Part shown: piece by piece, positions 40,180 through 49,109 of the stretch | Numbering within the stretch: the stretch's first letter is position 1 | Layout: each line of letters starts with the position of its first letter | Assembly (NCBI RefSeq): GCF_013041605.1 | Contig: NZ_JABEQC010000009.1 | Span: 182,612 to 246,611, forward strand | DNA from: Vibrio plantisponsor | Lineage (GTDB): Bacteria > Pseudomonadota > Gammaproteobacteria > Enterobacterales > Vibrionaceae | Reading direction: 5' to 3' | Length of the DNA stretch: 64,000 bases | Made by a program: the position numbers and the translations under genes | Notes under the pieces: model-generated | What the model was told of the DNA's origin: nothing | The model's input: only the letters and a program-made list of their open reading frames with translations | Databases searched by the model: none

Positions 40180-40908
40180 ATGATTGCATTACTTCGTATC
40201 ATTGCTGTCGCCATCTTTGCAATGGTGATGTTTGTATTCGGATGTGGTTACTGCTTGTTAAGCCCACGTAACCCGAAGCATGTATTCACTTTTGGTCGCA
40301 TGTTTGCAGCGATGTCGAAAGTGTTTGGCATTAAGTTGGAACTTCGTATTCCAGAAGATGCTTACAAGCGTGGGCAGGCGATTTACATTGCCAACCACCA
40401 AAATAACTGGGACCTTTTCACTGTTTCATCAGCGGTAACACCGAAAGTGGTTACTGTGGGTAAGAAAAGCCTAGCGTGGATGCCACTGTTTGGTCAGTTG
40501 TACTGGTTGACGGGTAACATTCTGATTGACCGAGCAAACAAAACAAAAGCGAAAGGTACAATCAACCAAGTGGTTGATAGCATTAAAAGCAGTGACGTAT
40601 CAGTGTGGATGTTCCCTGAGGGTACTCGCTCTCGTGGGCGTGGTTTATTGCCATTTAAAACCGGCGCGTTCCACGCAGCAATGGGTGCTGAAGTGCCAGT
40701 GATTCCAATTGTTTGTAGCTCAACTCGTCATTTGAAATTAAATCGTTGGAATAACGGCCATGTGATTGTAGAAATGCTGCCACCTGTGACGGTCGAAGAA
40801 TACAAAGACAAGTCGGTGCGCGATCTTTCAAATCAGTGCTATGAAGCAATGAAAGTGAAGCTGGAAGAGCTTGATAAAGAAGTCGCTCAGCTTAACGCGA
40901 AAAAATAG
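40180..40908 (+). CDS. plsC: 1-acylglycerol-3-phosphate O-acyltransferase
   Basis: Membrane acyltransferase of 242 residues making phosphatidic acid from lysophosphatidic acid. It has an N-terminal hydrophobic segment (about 5-28), the catalytic NHQNNWD (HX4D), GKKSLAWMPLFGQLYWLTGN and FPEGTRSRGRG. ATG at 40180 has GGAG seven bases upstream; a TTG nine codons earlier is dismissed. It is transcribed alone after murA and ends at the UUCG-loop terminator. Confidence 0.95.
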   Translation: MIALLRIIAVAIFAMVMFVFGCGYCLLSPRNPKHVFTFGRMFAAMSKVFGIKLELRIPEDAYKRGQAIYIANHQNNWDLFTVSSAVTPKVVTVGKKSLAWMPLFGQLYWLTGNILIDRANKTKAKGTINQVVDSIKSSDVSVWMFPEGTRSRGRGLLPFKTGAFHAAMGAEVPVIPIVCSSTRHLKLNRWNNGHVIVEMLPPVTVEEYKDKSVRDLSNQCYEAMKVKLEELDKEVAQLNAKK

Positions 40909-40925
40909 CGTTTTTATTGGTGAAT

Positions 40926-40953
40926 AAAAAGGGTTGCTTCGGCAACCCTTTTT
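40926..40953. terminator. bidirectional UUCG-loop terminator between plsC and ridA
   Basis: AAAAAGGGTTGC / GCAACCCTTTTT arms closing a TTCG tetraloop (C-TTCG-G), an extra-stable hairpin, between convergent genes. Confidence 0.95.
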
Positions 40954-41001
40954 GTTTGTTCAGTCGCACCACACAGAGCGGTACTGGCTGCTCAACTAAA
41001 A

Positions 41002-41391
41002 TTATTTTCGAACGGCAATCGCTTCGATTTCGATACCTACATCTTTTGGTAGGCGAGCCACTTCCACACATGAACGTGCTGGATAGTGAGCGACGTTGTG
41101 CTCGTCAAAAAACTTACCGTAAACTTCGTTCACTGTGCCGAAGTCGTTGAGATCTTTTACGAATACAGTCATTTTTACGATATCGCCAACAGTTAAGCCA
41201 GAAGCTTCAACCACAGCTTTTACGTTGTCTAGAGATTGACGCGCTTGGACTGCGATATCGTCAGAAACTTCACCAGTTACTGGGTTTACTGGGATTTGGC
41301 CAGAAGTTAAAACCATATTGCCAAGGTCAACACCTTGAATGTATGGACCAATTGCCGCTGGAGCAGATTCTGTGTGCAAAACTTTTGTCAT
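41002..41391 (-). CDS. ridA: RidA family enamine/imine deaminase
   Basis: A 129-residue YjgF/RidA protein that hydrolyses reactive 2-aminoacrylate and related imines released by PLP enzymes. The catalytic arginine is in the motif YPARSCVEVARLPKD, and GPYIQGVDLGNMVLTSGQIP is the family N-terminal signature. ATG at 41391 (MTKVLH) is chosen; the open frame upstream lacks homology. Its place beside pyrBI and argF is classic and links it to carbamoyl-phosphate and branched-chain metabolism. Confidence 0.94.
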   Translation of the reverse strand: MTKVLHTESAPAAIGPYIQGVDLGNMVLTSGQIPVNPVTGEVSDDIAVQARQSLDNVKAVVEASGLTVGDIVKMTVFVKDLNDFGTVNEVYGKFFDEHNVAHYPARSCVEVARLPKDVGIEIEAIAVRK

Positions 41392-41508
41392 GGTTCTTAT
41401 TCCATTCATTATTCGAATTAAAAAGGCCTGTTTACTTGCGGTGTAAACACCAATCAAATAACAGACCCTAGCAGTTTGCCTTTTATACCTTGATAGGTAA
41501 AGGTTTGA

Positions 41509-41976
41509 TTAGCCTTCGCGCTCAGTCACGATTTCGCGCGAGAACACTTTCTCACAGTACTTACACTTCAGGCGAATATCGTTATTTTTTTCGATAATAC
41601 GGAAGCTGCTTTCTACCGGTTCATTGTGAGAAATACAGTTGCTATTTGGACAGGCAAACACGCTGTTGATCTTCTCAGGCAGCTCCAGAGCCAGTTTTTT
41701 CACCACTTCGTAGTTTTCGATTTGGTTTACTGTTGCGTGTGGAGCGTAAAGCGCTAGTTTGTTCGCTTGTTCTTCGTTGATGAACACGTTTTCAATCTTC
41801 AATAGATCTTTATGTCCAAGCGCAGAAGACGGTAAGTTCAAACCAATAGTCACTCGTTGCTGGGTGTTATGCATATCAAACAGTTTGAGAACTTTGATGC
41901 CCACTTGTGCCGGAATATGGTCAATCACTGTGCCGTTTTTGATGGCTTCGACTTGTAGTTTGGTTTCTTTACTCAT
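41509..41976 (-). CDS. pyrI: aspartate carbamoyltransferase regulatory chain
   Basis: Regulatory chain of 155 residues binding ATP, CTP and UTP. The N-terminal nucleotide domain has [20 protein letters not shown], and the C-terminal zinc domain shows four cysteines in CPNSNC and CKYC arranged as in E. coli. It lies 12 bases after pyrB, so the pair is transcribed from the pyrL promoter under attenuation control. Confidence 0.97.
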   Translation of the reverse strand: MSKETKLQVEAIKNGTVIDHIPAQVGIKVLKLFDMHNTQQRVTIGLNLPSSALGHKDLLKIENVFINEEQANKLALYAPHATVNQIENYEVVKKLALELPEKINSVFACPNSNCISHNEPVESSFRIIEKNNDIRLKCKYCEKVFSREIVTEREG

Positions 41977-41988
41977 GACAGTCTCCGA

Positions 41989-42918
41989 TTACAGTGATTC
42001 GTTCAAAACTAGGGCTAACAGTGCTTCACGTGCATAAACACCGTTGTTCGCTTGCTGGAAGAAATAAGCGTGAGGTGTTTTATCGACGTCGGTAGTGATT
42101 TCGTCAACACGAGGAAGCGGGTGAAGAACTTTCATATTCTCACGGGCATTTTCAAGCATTGAAGCGGTTAGAACGAAAGCTGACTTAATATGTAAGTATT
42201 CAGATGGGTCAAAACGTTCTTTCTGTACGCGAGTCATGTACAGGATATCGAGTTCTGGGATCACGCTTTCCATATCACTGTGTAAGCTGTATTCCACTCC
42301 CGCTTCATCCAGTTCTTCACAGATGTAATCAGGCATTGCTAATGCGTCTGGTGCCACAAAGAAGAAACGGTTGTTATCAAACTTTGCCAAAGCTTGAGCA
42401 AGTGAATGCACGGTGCGTCCGTATTTTAAGTCACCGACAAAAGCCACGTTCAGGTTGTCCAGTCGACCTTGAGTTTCATACAGAGTAAACAAATCGAGAA
42501 GAGTTTGAGTCGGGTGTTGGTTTGAACCGTCGCCCGCATTGATGACAGGAACGCCATTCGAAAACTCAGAAGCTAGACGTGCTGCACCTTCTTGTGGGTG
42601 ACGCATAACAAACGCATCCACATAAGAGGTAATAATCTGAACAGAATCCGCCAGTGTTTCCCCTTTGTTTGCTAACGAAGTGTTACCGCCATTATCAAAA
42701 CCGATGACGCTGCCACCGATACGTTGAATCGCCGTCTCAAATGATAAGCGCGTACGAGTCGACGGCTCAAAGAAACAGCTTGCAACGACTTTGTTCTTTA
42801 TCAGCTCAGGTTTTGGTTCAGCTTTAAGCTGGCCAGCAGTTTGAACAATCAATTCCAATTCTTGTCTTGAAAGCTCAGAAATGGAGATGATGTGCTTTTT
42901 ATAAAGCGAGTTAGCCAT
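41989..42918 (-). CDS. pyrB: aspartate carbamoyltransferase catalytic chain
   Basis: Catalytic chain of 309 residues condensing carbamoyl phosphate and aspartate in pyrimidine synthesis. Carbamoyl-phosphate motifs [11 protein letters not shown] and [10 protein letters not shown], and HPLPRVDEI near the C terminus, are intact. ATG at 42918 ([10 protein letters not shown]) has GAAGAAG upstream. The frame stays open 46 codons further through the attenuator, but that segment is leader DNA and has no homology. Confidence 0.97.
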   Translation of the reverse strand: MANSLYKKHIISISELSRQELELIVQTAGQLKAEPKPELIKNKVVASCFFEPSTRTRLSFETAIQRIGGSVIGFDNGGNTSLANKGETLADSVQIITSYVDAFVMRHPQEGAARLASEFSNGVPVINAGDGSNQHPTQTLLDLFTLYETQGRLDNLNVAFVGDLKYGRTVHSLAQALAKFDNNRFFFVAPDALAMPDYICEELDEAGVEYSLHSDMESVIPELDILYMTRVQKERFDPSEYLHIKSAFVLTASMLENARENMKVLHPLPRVDEITTDVDKTPHAYFFQQANNGVYAREALLALVLNESL

Positions 42919-42950
42919 GATCTTCTTCCCTATCATTTTCTTAAAGTCAT

Positions 42951-42979
42951 AAAAAAGCCCCCCAATAAGGGAGGCTTTA
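42951..42979 (-). terminator. pyrBI attenuator
   Basis: On the minus strand GCCTCCC / GGGGGGC arms (one G-T pair) enclose TTATT and are followed by TTTTTT. The hairpin overlaps the stop of the pyrL leader ORF and lies about 33 bases before pyrB. As in enteric pyrBI, translating ribosomes close behind a UTP-starved polymerase would prevent termination. Confidence 0.9.
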
Positions 42980-43072
42980 AAATTCAACAACGGGGGAAAA
43001 CAGTTTACCCTGTAAGCGTAATTGCTTACCGAAATTTTTAGCTGCACGATAGTCAATATGCATCAATTTCAT
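42977..43072 (-). CDS. pyrL: pyrBI operon leader peptide
   Basis: A 31-codon ORF preceded by a strong ribosome site (AGGGGGG, about five bases before ATG) and ending inside the attenuator hairpin. The peptide starts [14 protein letters not shown] and ends with KLFSPVVEF; its last codons are T-rich in RNA terms (CTGTTTTCCCCCGTTGTTG), where polymerase would pause when UTP is low. The architecture equals the enteric pyrL leader, although the peptide sequence itself need not be conserved. Confidence 0.85.
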   Translation of the reverse strand: MKLMHIDYRAAKNFGKQLRLQGKLFSPVVEF

Positions 43073-43099
43073 TGGGCCCCCCTAGACAAATTGCTGGGA

Positions 43100-43127
43100 A
43101 TTATACGCTTTGTTTTTAGTGACGCAA
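43100..43127 (-). promoter_or_regulatory. pyrL-pyrBI promoter
   Basis: TTGCGT (43122-43127) and a perfect TATAAT (43100-43105) are separated by 16 bases on the minus strand, about 28 bases before the pyrL ATG. A palindrome ATTACGTAAT (43131-43140) touches the upstream side. It lies just after argF, with no terminator in between, so argF readthrough into pyr is possible. Confidence 0.8.
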
Positions 43128-43151
43128 GCGATTACGTAATTTATCGCCTCG

Positions 43152-44156
43152 CTAATCGCCCAGCGTTGCAACCATCACCGCTTTAATGGTGTGCATGCGG
43201 TTTTCTGCTTCATCAAACACAATTGAATAGTCGGATTCAAACACATCTTCGGTCACTTCCAAGCCTTTCATACCAAACTTTTCAGCCACTTGCTTACCAA
43301 TAGTGGTTTCATCGTTATGGAACGCTGGTAAGCAGTGCATGAACTTCACATGTGGGTTACCTGTGGCTTTAATCACATCCATGTTGACCTGATAAGGTTT
43401 CATTAGAGCGACACGTTCATCCCATGCTTCAGGTGCTTCACCCATAGAGACCCAAACGTCGGTGTAAAGAAAATCACAACCTGTGACGCCCTCCGCAACA
43501 TTTTCCGTGAGGGTGATTTTTGCACCGCTCTCTTTGGCTAATTCTTGGCAGGTTTGCACCAACTCGGCATCCGGCCAGTACGCTTTTGGTGCAACCAAGC
43601 GGATATCCATCCCCATTTTTGCCGCGCCAACCATCAGTGAATTGCCCATGTTGTTACGGGCATCACCGAGGTAAGCGAACTTAACTTCGCTGAGTGGTTT
43701 GCCGCGAGAGTATTCTTGCATGGTTAAGAAGTCAGCCAGAATCTGAGTTGGGTGAAATTCATCGGTTAAGCCGTTCCAGACTGGTACGCCAGCATATTTA
43801 CCGAGTTCTTCTACAATGTCCTGACCAAAGCCACGATATTGAATACCATCGTACATACGGCCCAATACGCGAGCGGTATCTTTCATTGATTCTTTGTCGC
43901 CAATTTGCGAGCCTGAAGGGCCAAGGTAGCTGACCTGTGCGCCTTGATCAAAAGCGGCTACTTCAAAGGCACAGCGGGTACGAGTAGAGGCTTTTTCAAA
44001 AATGAGCGCGATGTTTTTACCGATTAGTTTTTTTTGCTCAGTGCCCGCTTTTTTTGCTCGTTTCAAATCAGCAGAGAGATCCAGTAAGAATTGGATTTCT
44101 TTCTGCGTAAAATCAAGCAGTTTTAGATAATTGCGGTGACGTAAATTGAAAGCCAT
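43152..44156 (-). CDS. argF: ornithine carbamoyltransferase
   Basis: Arginine-pathway enzyme of 334 residues making citrulline from ornithine and carbamoyl phosphate. Motifs are [31 protein letters not shown] and [19 protein letters not shown] precedes ATG at 44156. A likely ARG box (44218-44231) lies about 62 bases upstream, so ArgR repression is expected. It is adjacent to pyrBI, the other carbamoyl-phosphate consumer. Confidence 0.97.
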   Translation of the reverse strand: MAFNLRHRNYLKLLDFTQKEIQFLLDLSADLKRAKKAGTEQKKLIGKNIALIFEKASTRTRCAFEVAAFDQGAQVSYLGPSGSQIGDKESMKDTARVLGRMYDGIQYRGFGQDIVEELGKYAGVPVWNGLTDEFHPTQILADFLTMQEYSRGKPLSEVKFAYLGDARNNMGNSLMVGAAKMGMDIRLVAPKAYWPDAELVQTCQELAKESGAKITLTENVAEGVTGCDFLYTDVWVSMGEAPEAWDERVALMKPYQVNMDVIKATGNPHVKFMHCLPAFHNDETTIGKQVAEKFGMKGLEVTEDVFESDYSIVFDEAENRMHTIKAVMVATLGD

Positions 44157-44217
44157 GACTCAGTCCTTAAATACAAATAACGAGTAGGGCTAGTTAAACA
44201 TGGAAATGCTATAAAAG

Positions 44218-44231
44218 TGAATAATTATTTT
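44218..44231. promoter_or_regulatory. putative ArgR operator (ARG box) upstream of argF
   Basis: TGAATAATTATTTT matches 12 of 14 positions of the palindromic ARG box (TGAAT, four A/T, ATTCA). It lies in the argF leader/promoter region, about 62 bases before the ATG. A second box could not be identified confidently. Confidence 0.5.
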
Positions 44232-44264
44232 AAATAAAAGGCGAGATGTGCTTAACATCTCGCC
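44232..44264 (-). terminator. rho-independent terminator after the PhoH gene
   Basis: Perfect 10-bp arms GGCGAGATGT / ACATCTCGCC with a 5-base loop, followed on the minus strand by TTTTATTT, nine bases beyond the stop of the PIN-PhoH gene and just upstream of the argF ARG box. Confidence 0.9.
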
Positions 44265-44272
44265 AGATGTGC

Positions 44273-45649
44273 TTATAAATTCTCTTCGGCGAATTCAGCC
44301 AAGCGGCTGCGAACCACACCGTTGAGATGGATGTTGGCGCTGCCTTCAAAGTTTTTGAAGCGCTCAACCATATAGGTTAAACCAGAGGTAACAGGGGTTA
44401 GGTATGGTGAATCGATCTGTGCAAGGTTACCTGAACACACAATCTTTGTGCCTTCACCACAGCGAGTAATGATGGTTTTGATTTGTGAAGCCGTAAGGTT
44501 CTGACACTCATCAAGCAACACAAAGGCGTCTTGTATTGAGCGTCCGCGCATAAAGTTAATCGATTTGAACTGAATATTGGCCTTATCGACAATGTATTTC
44601 AAAGAGCCTTCAGTACAGTGGTCGTTCTTATGTAGAGCTTCCAGTGTATCGGTAACGGCTGCCAGCCAAGGCATCATTTTTTCTTCTTCCGTACCCGGAA
44701 GGAAGCCAATAGATTCACCGATATCCGGTGTGTTACGAGTGACGATGATCTTATCAAACATCTTCTTCTCAACGGTTTGCTCTAGTGCTGCTGCCATCGC
44801 AAGCAGTGTTTTACCACTACCGGCAGCACCCGTCAGAATTACCAAATCAATTTCAGGATCGAGCAGAGCATCTAACGCCATGGCCTGATAGATATTCTTT
44901 GGTGTGATATCCCAGGCTTTGCGGTGCATCATGCGCTCTCGGCTTTTGTCTAGCAGAGTAATTTTGTCTTCGGAGATGGTTTCGACTCGCGCAGCAAAAT
45001 CACTCTCTTCGTCAATCACATATTGGTTGATGTAAGTGGGTTCAAACGGTTCACGGTCGAGTTTGTGGTAGGTTTTACCTTCAAGTGCATAACTATCTAC
45101 ATTCTCAATATCACCCCAGAAATTTCCCGGTCGAGTTTGGAAACCTTTGGTGAGGTACTGGACGTCATCAATCAGTTGGTCAGTACGATAGTCTTCAACA
45201 TAACGTACGCCAGCGCCTTTGGCACGCAGACGCATGTTGATGTCTTTGGTAATCAGGACAACCGAGCGAGGAGCACGTTTGTTCTGCAAGTGGAGCACAG
45301 CGTTAAGTATACGGTTGTCGCCTTCTTTGTCGGTGAAAGCTTTTACGCTCTCGTGGACATCATAGTCGGCTAAGATTGAAATGGTGCCGGTCGCACTGCT
45401 TTGTTTGGTAAAAGGGATCCCTTCTGATATCTCATCTGGTGTTGCATCGTGAAACAAATTCTCTAACGCACGAATCGCCACACGAGCATCACGCGCAACG
45501 TCGCGTTTGCTGTCTTTGATTCGGTCGAGTTCTTCGAGGACGGTCATGGGGATGACCACATCATGTTCTTGGAAGGAGTAAATGGCTAGAGGTTCATGAA
45601 GTAGGATATTGGTATCCAGTACAAACAGTTTCCGATCGGTATCGCCCAT
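44273..45649 (-). CDS. PIN-PhoH family ATPase/ribonuclease
   Basis: A 458-residue two-domain protein. The N-terminal PIN domain (about 1-150) begins FVLDTNILLHEP with catalytic acids and ELDRIKDSKRDVARDARVA. The C-terminal PhoH P-loop domain (about 240-458) has TGAAGSGKTLLAMAAAL and FVLLDECQNLTASQIKTI. This PhoH2-like fusion is proposed to unwind and cleave RNA; its in vivo role in vibrios is unclear. It is an isolated gene with its own terminator, divergent from rapA. Confidence 0.93.
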   Translation of the reverse strand: MGDTDRKLFVLDTNILLHEPLAIYSFQEHDVVIPMTVLEELDRIKDSKRDVARDARVAIRALENLFHDATPDEISEGIPFTKQSSATGTISILADYDVHESVKAFTDKEGDNRILNAVLHLQNKRAPRSVVLITKDINMRLRAKGAGVRYVEDYRTDQLIDDVQYLTKGFQTRPGNFWGDIENVDSYALEGKTYHKLDREPFEPTYINQYVIDEESDFAARVETISEDKITLLDKSRERMMHRKAWDITPKNIYQAMALDALLDPEIDLVILTGAAGSGKTLLAMAAALEQTVEKKMFDKIIVTRNTPDIGESIGFLPGTEEEKMMPWLAAVTDTLEALHKNDHCTEGSLKYIVDKANIQFKSINFMRGRSIQDAFVLLDECQNLTASQIKTIITRCGEGTKIVCSGNLAQIDSPYLTPVTSGLTYMVERFKNFEGSANIHLNGVVRSRLAEFAEENL

Positions 45650-46071
45650 AAGCGTCTCCTTGCTATCGCATAGCTTGCTATCAGAGGATGTCTGCAGCCA
45701 TAGGTCGCAACGAATCGTACGCTTTGGGTAGGCTTTCGATCTATTGCGACTTACTGCAAACCCGAGTTGATACTCACTGTTTTGATAAGCAGACTTTGTG
45801 CCAAATTTTCACTCGGTTTTATCTGTTTATCTGAGTTGAGTATAGCAACGTCTTATCTAAGAAATGCCACTGGTTTCTTACAGTTTGATGTCATCTGACA
45901 TTTGAAGAAAAAATGCTGGGAATCAACGTGACCTGTATCACGCCATCAAGTAAGATTAGCGACCTTTTTCTGCTGCACCCTCCTAAAGCGATCATAATTA
46001 GGAGCTGAATTCTCTATGTGGCAGATTTCTACTTATAATTATCCAATCCAAATTGATGAGGTAGTCGATTA
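45650..46071. other. divergent intergenic region PhoH / rapA
   Basis: A 422-base gap. I see a CRP-like palindrome (45928-45941), a 6-bp inverted repeat ATGTCA / TGACAT (45888-45901), a possible -10 TAAGAT (45951-45956) and an 18-codon ORF ending at the rapA start. No tRNA, riboswitch or terminator is recognised. Confidence 0.5.
45924..45945. promoter_or_regulatory. putative CRP-type site upstream of rapA
   Basis: GTGA-CCTGTA-TCAC (45928-45941) is a perfect match to the GTGA-N6-TCAC core of CRP operators. It overlaps a candidate -35 (GTGACC) lying 17 bases before TAAGAT. If real, its position would favour repression of rapA or activation of the divergent gene. Prediction only. Confidence 0.35.
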
Positions 46072-46072
46072 A
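46016..46072 (+). CDS. possible 18-codon leader ORF coupled to rapA
   Basis: ATG at 46016 opens 18 codons ([18 protein letters not shown]) and stops with TAA sharing its last A with the rapA ATG (TAATG). An AGGAG lies 11 bases upstream of its ATG. This geometry would allow translational coupling to rapA, whose own GAGGT site lies inside the ORF. Existence is inferred from layout alone. Confidence 0.3.
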   Translation: MWQISTYNYPIQIDEVVD

Positions 46073-48981
46073 TGACTTTTGCTTTGGGGCAACGCTGGAT
46101 TAGCGATACGGAAAGCGATTTAGGTTTAGGTACCGTCGTAGCAATGGATGCGCGAACTGTTACTCTTATGTTTGCAGCGTCAGAAGAAAACCGAGTGTAT
46201 GCTCGCAATGACGCTCCGGTAACACGAGTGACATTTAATGTCGGCGACGTTATTGATAGCCAAGAAGGCTGGTCACTCAAAGTTGAGCAAGTGGTTGAAG
46301 ATCAGGGCTTGCTTACCTACCTCGGAACTCGTGAAGATTCGCAAGAGTCAGGTGTGGCTCTACGTGAAATCTTCCTGAGCAACCAAATTCGATTCAACAA
46401 GCCACAAGACAAGTTATTCGCAGGTCAAATTGATCGCATGGATAACTTCGTGTTGCGCTACCGCTCTTTGACTAACCAGTTTCAGCAACACAAGAGCCCA
46501 ATGCGCGGCTTGTGTGGTATGCGAGCAGGTTTGATTCCTCACCAGCTCTACATTGCTCATGAAGTGGGTCGCCGCTATGCGCCGCGTGTTTTGCTGGCTG
46601 ATGAAGTGGGTTTGGGTAAAACCATTGAAGCAGGCATGATCATCCACCAACAGGTACTTTCTGGTCGTGCAGAACGCATTCTGATTGTGGTTCCTGAAAC
46701 ACTGCAACACCAATGGCTGGTGGAGATGATGCGCCGCTTTAACCTGCATTTCTCTATCTTTGATGAAGAACGCTGTGTTGAGGCGTTTGCTGAAGCCGAC
46801 AACCCATTTGAAACTCAACAATACGTATTATGTTCGCTGGGCTTTTTACGCAAGAGTCGTCAGCGTTTTGAACAAGCATTAGAAGCTGAATGGGACTTGT
46901 TGGTTGTCGATGAAGCGCACCACCTTGAGTGGTCTCAGGACAATCCGAGCCGTGAATACCAAGTGATTGAAGGTTTAGCTGAACGTACACCGGGTGTGCT
47001 TCTTCTAACTGCAACACCTGAGCAGCTTGGCCGCGAGAGTCACTTTGCACGTCTACGTCTGCTGGATTCAGATCGTTTCTATGATTACGAAGCCTTTGTT
47101 CAGGAAGAAGAACAGTATGCGCCAGTTGCCGATGCGGTAAGCGCACTGCTTTCTGGTCAGAAGTTGACTGATGATGCGAAAAACCAAATAACTGAACTGC
47201 TCTCTGAGCAAGACGTTGAGCCGCTATTCCGTGTGCTGGAAAGTCAGGCAAGTGATGAAGAGAAAGCTTCTGCTAGCCAAGAGTTGGTTGATAACTTAAT
47301 GGATCGTCACGGAACTGGTCGTGTTCTGTTTAGAAATACACGTGCAGCGGTGAAAGGTTTCCCAACACGTAATGTGCATTTGATGCCGATGCCAATTCCA
47401 TCTCAGTATGAGACGTCTATGCGCGTGTCAGGATTGATTGGTGGCAAGATCACTCCTGAAGCTCGCGCGATGAAGATGCTCTATCCAGAAGAGATCTTCC
47501 AAGAGTTTGAAGGCGAAAACTCAAGTTGGTGGCAGTTTGATTCACGTGTTAACTGGCTGATTGAAAAAGTAAAAGCAAAACGCAGCGATAAAATCCTTGT
47601 CATTGCGTCGCGTGCCAGCACTGCATTGCAACTTGAGCAAGCGCTTCGCGAGCGTGAAGGTATTCGTGCAACGGTATTCCATGAAGGAATGTCGATCATC
47701 GAGCGTGATAAAGCGGCTGCGTATTTCGCCCAAGAAGAGGGTGGTGCGCAGGTTCTTATCTGTAGTGAAATCGGTTCAGAAGGTCGTAACTTCCAGTTTG
47801 CTAGTCAGTTGGTGATGTTTGACCTGCCGTTTAACCCTGACTTGCTTGAGCAGCGTATCGGTCGTTTGGATCGTATCGGTCAGCAGCGTGACATTGATAT
47901 TTTTGTTCCTTACCTAGAAGGTACATCGCAAGGTATTTTGGCTCGTTGGTACGATGAAGGTTTAAATGCTTTTGCTGAAACGTGTCCGACGGGTCGAGCG
48001 GTTTATGATGCATTTGTATCACGCTTAGTTCCTGTATTGGCTGCTGGTGGCGGTGATGATCTGGATGAGATCATTGAAGAGTCAGCGAAAATGAACAAAA
48101 CGCTGAAATCTCAGTTAGAGCATGGTCGCGATCGTCTGCTAGAAATGCATTCGAATGGCGGTGAAAAATCGTTGGAAATCGCAGAGAAGATTGCTGCGAC
48201 AGACGGTGATACTAACCTAGTGACTTTTGCTCTAAGCCTGTTTGATACTATTGGTTTGAATCAAGATGACCACGGTGAAAATGCGCTTGTGGTAACGCCA
48301 TCCGAACATATGATGGTGCCAAGCTACCCAGGTTTGCCTTACGAGGGTGCGACGATCACTTTTGATCGCGATACTGCTTTGTCGCGTGAAGATATGCACT
48401 TTATCAGTTGGGAACACCCAATGATCCAAGGTGGTATTGATCTGCTGATGAGTGAAGGTGTGGGTACGTCTGCGGTATCTCTGCTGAAGAACAAATCTTT
48501 GCCTGTGGGTACAATTTTGTTGGAGCTGGTGTACCTAGTGGATGCTCAGGCACCTAAGCGCAGCGGCATTTCTCGTTTCTTACCGCAAACACCGATTCGT
48601 ATTCTGTTGGATGCTCGCGGTAATAACCTTTCAAGCCAAGTTGAGTTTGAAGGCTTTAACCGTCAGTTAAGCCCTGTGAATCGTCATTTGGCGAGCAAAC
48701 TGGTTAGCAGTGTACAAAATGATGTACATCGCCTGATCACGGCAAGTGAAGCCTTTGCCGTTGAAGAGGTGAAAGCGATTCGTGAACAAGCACAGAAAGA
48801 GATGGAGCACAGCTTAAACTCTGAACTGGAACGTTTACAGGCGCTGAAAGCGGTCAACCCGAACATTCGTGATGAAGAGATTGAAGTCATAGAGCAGCAA
48901 ATTAATGAGCTGTCTGGCTACATCACTCAAGCGCAATATCAGCTAGATTCGCTTCGTCTGATTGTGGTTGCACACAACTAA
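46072..48981 (+). CDS. rapA: RNA polymerase-associated Swi2/Snf2 ATPase RapA
   Basis: RNA polymerase recycling factor of 969 residues (E. coli 968), helping release stalled or backtracked complexes. Two N-terminal Tudor-like domains (about 1-105) precede the helicase core: motif [14 protein letters not shown], motif [19 protein letters not shown], and the second lobe [17 protein letters not shown]-terminal domain completes it, with charged helices near the end. GAGGT lies 11 bases before the ATG. Confidence 0.98.
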   Translation: MTFALGQRWISDTESDLGLGTVVAMDARTVTLMFAASEENRVYARNDAPVTRVTFNVGDVIDSQEGWSLKVEQVVEDQGLLTYLGTREDSQESGVALREIFLSNQIRFNKPQDKLFAGQIDRMDNFVLRYRSLTNQFQQHKSPMRGLCGMRAGLIPHQLYIAHEVGRRYAPRVLLADEVGLGKTIEAGMIIHQQVLSGRAERILIVVPETLQHQWLVEMMRRFNLHFSIFDEERCVEAFAEADNPFETQQYVLCSLGFLRKSRQRFEQALEAEWDLLVVDEAHHLEWSQDNPSREYQVIEGLAERTPGVLLLTATPEQLGRESHFARLRLLDSDRFYDYEAFVQEEEQYAPVADAVSALLSGQKLTDDAKNQITELLSEQDVEPLFRVLESQASDEEKASASQELVDNLMDRHGTGRVLFRNTRAAVKGFPTRNVHLMPMPIPSQYETSMRVSGLIGGKITPEARAMKMLYPEEIFQEFEGENSSWWQFDSRVNWLIEKVKAKRSDKILVIASRASTALQLEQALREREGIRATVFHEGMSIIERDKAAAYFAQEEGGAQVLICSEIGSEGRNFQFASQLVMFDLPFNPDLLEQRIGRLDRIGQQRDIDIFVPYLEGTSQGILARWYDEGLNAFAETCPTGRAVYDAFVSRLVPVLAAGGGDDLDEIIEESAKMNKTLKSQLEHGRDRLLEMHSNGGEKSLEIAEKIAATDGDTNLVTFALSLFDTIGLNQDDHGENALVVTPSEHMMVPSYPGLPYEGATITFDRDTALSREDMHFISWEHPMIQGGIDLLMSEGVGTSAVSLLKNKSLPVGTILLELVYLVDAQAPKRSGISRFLPQTPIRILLDARGNNLSSQVEFEGFNRQLSPVNRHLASKLVSSVQNDVHRLITASEAFAVEEVKAIREQAQKEMEHSLNSELERLQALKAVNPNIRDEEIEVIEQQINELSGYITQAQYQLDSLRLIVVAHN

Positions 48982-49029
48982 GCAGCACTTTTCAGTAGTA
49001 ATAAGCTGAGCAATAAACACTAAATAGTA

Positions 49030-49055
49030 AAAAGGCCTTCATCTGAAGGCCTTTT
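49030..49055. terminator. bidirectional terminator between rapA and the Nramp-like gene
   Basis: Eleven-base arms AAAAGGCCTTC / GAAGGCCTTTT with a 4-base loop, between convergent genes. Confidence 0.92.
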
Positions 49056-49109
49056 GTTTATCTATGGGTACTTTATCCATACGACTTGAAATTTAAGGCG
49101 CTGGCTAAA

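Noticed and set aside
42919..43056. 46-codon N-terminal extension of pyrB
   Set aside because: It runs through the pyrL leader and attenuator; the internal ATG at 42918 has an RBS and matches the family start.
45023..45373. 116-codon plus-strand frame inside the PIN-PhoH gene
   Set aside because: It is antisense to a conserved domain and has no homology or ribosome site.
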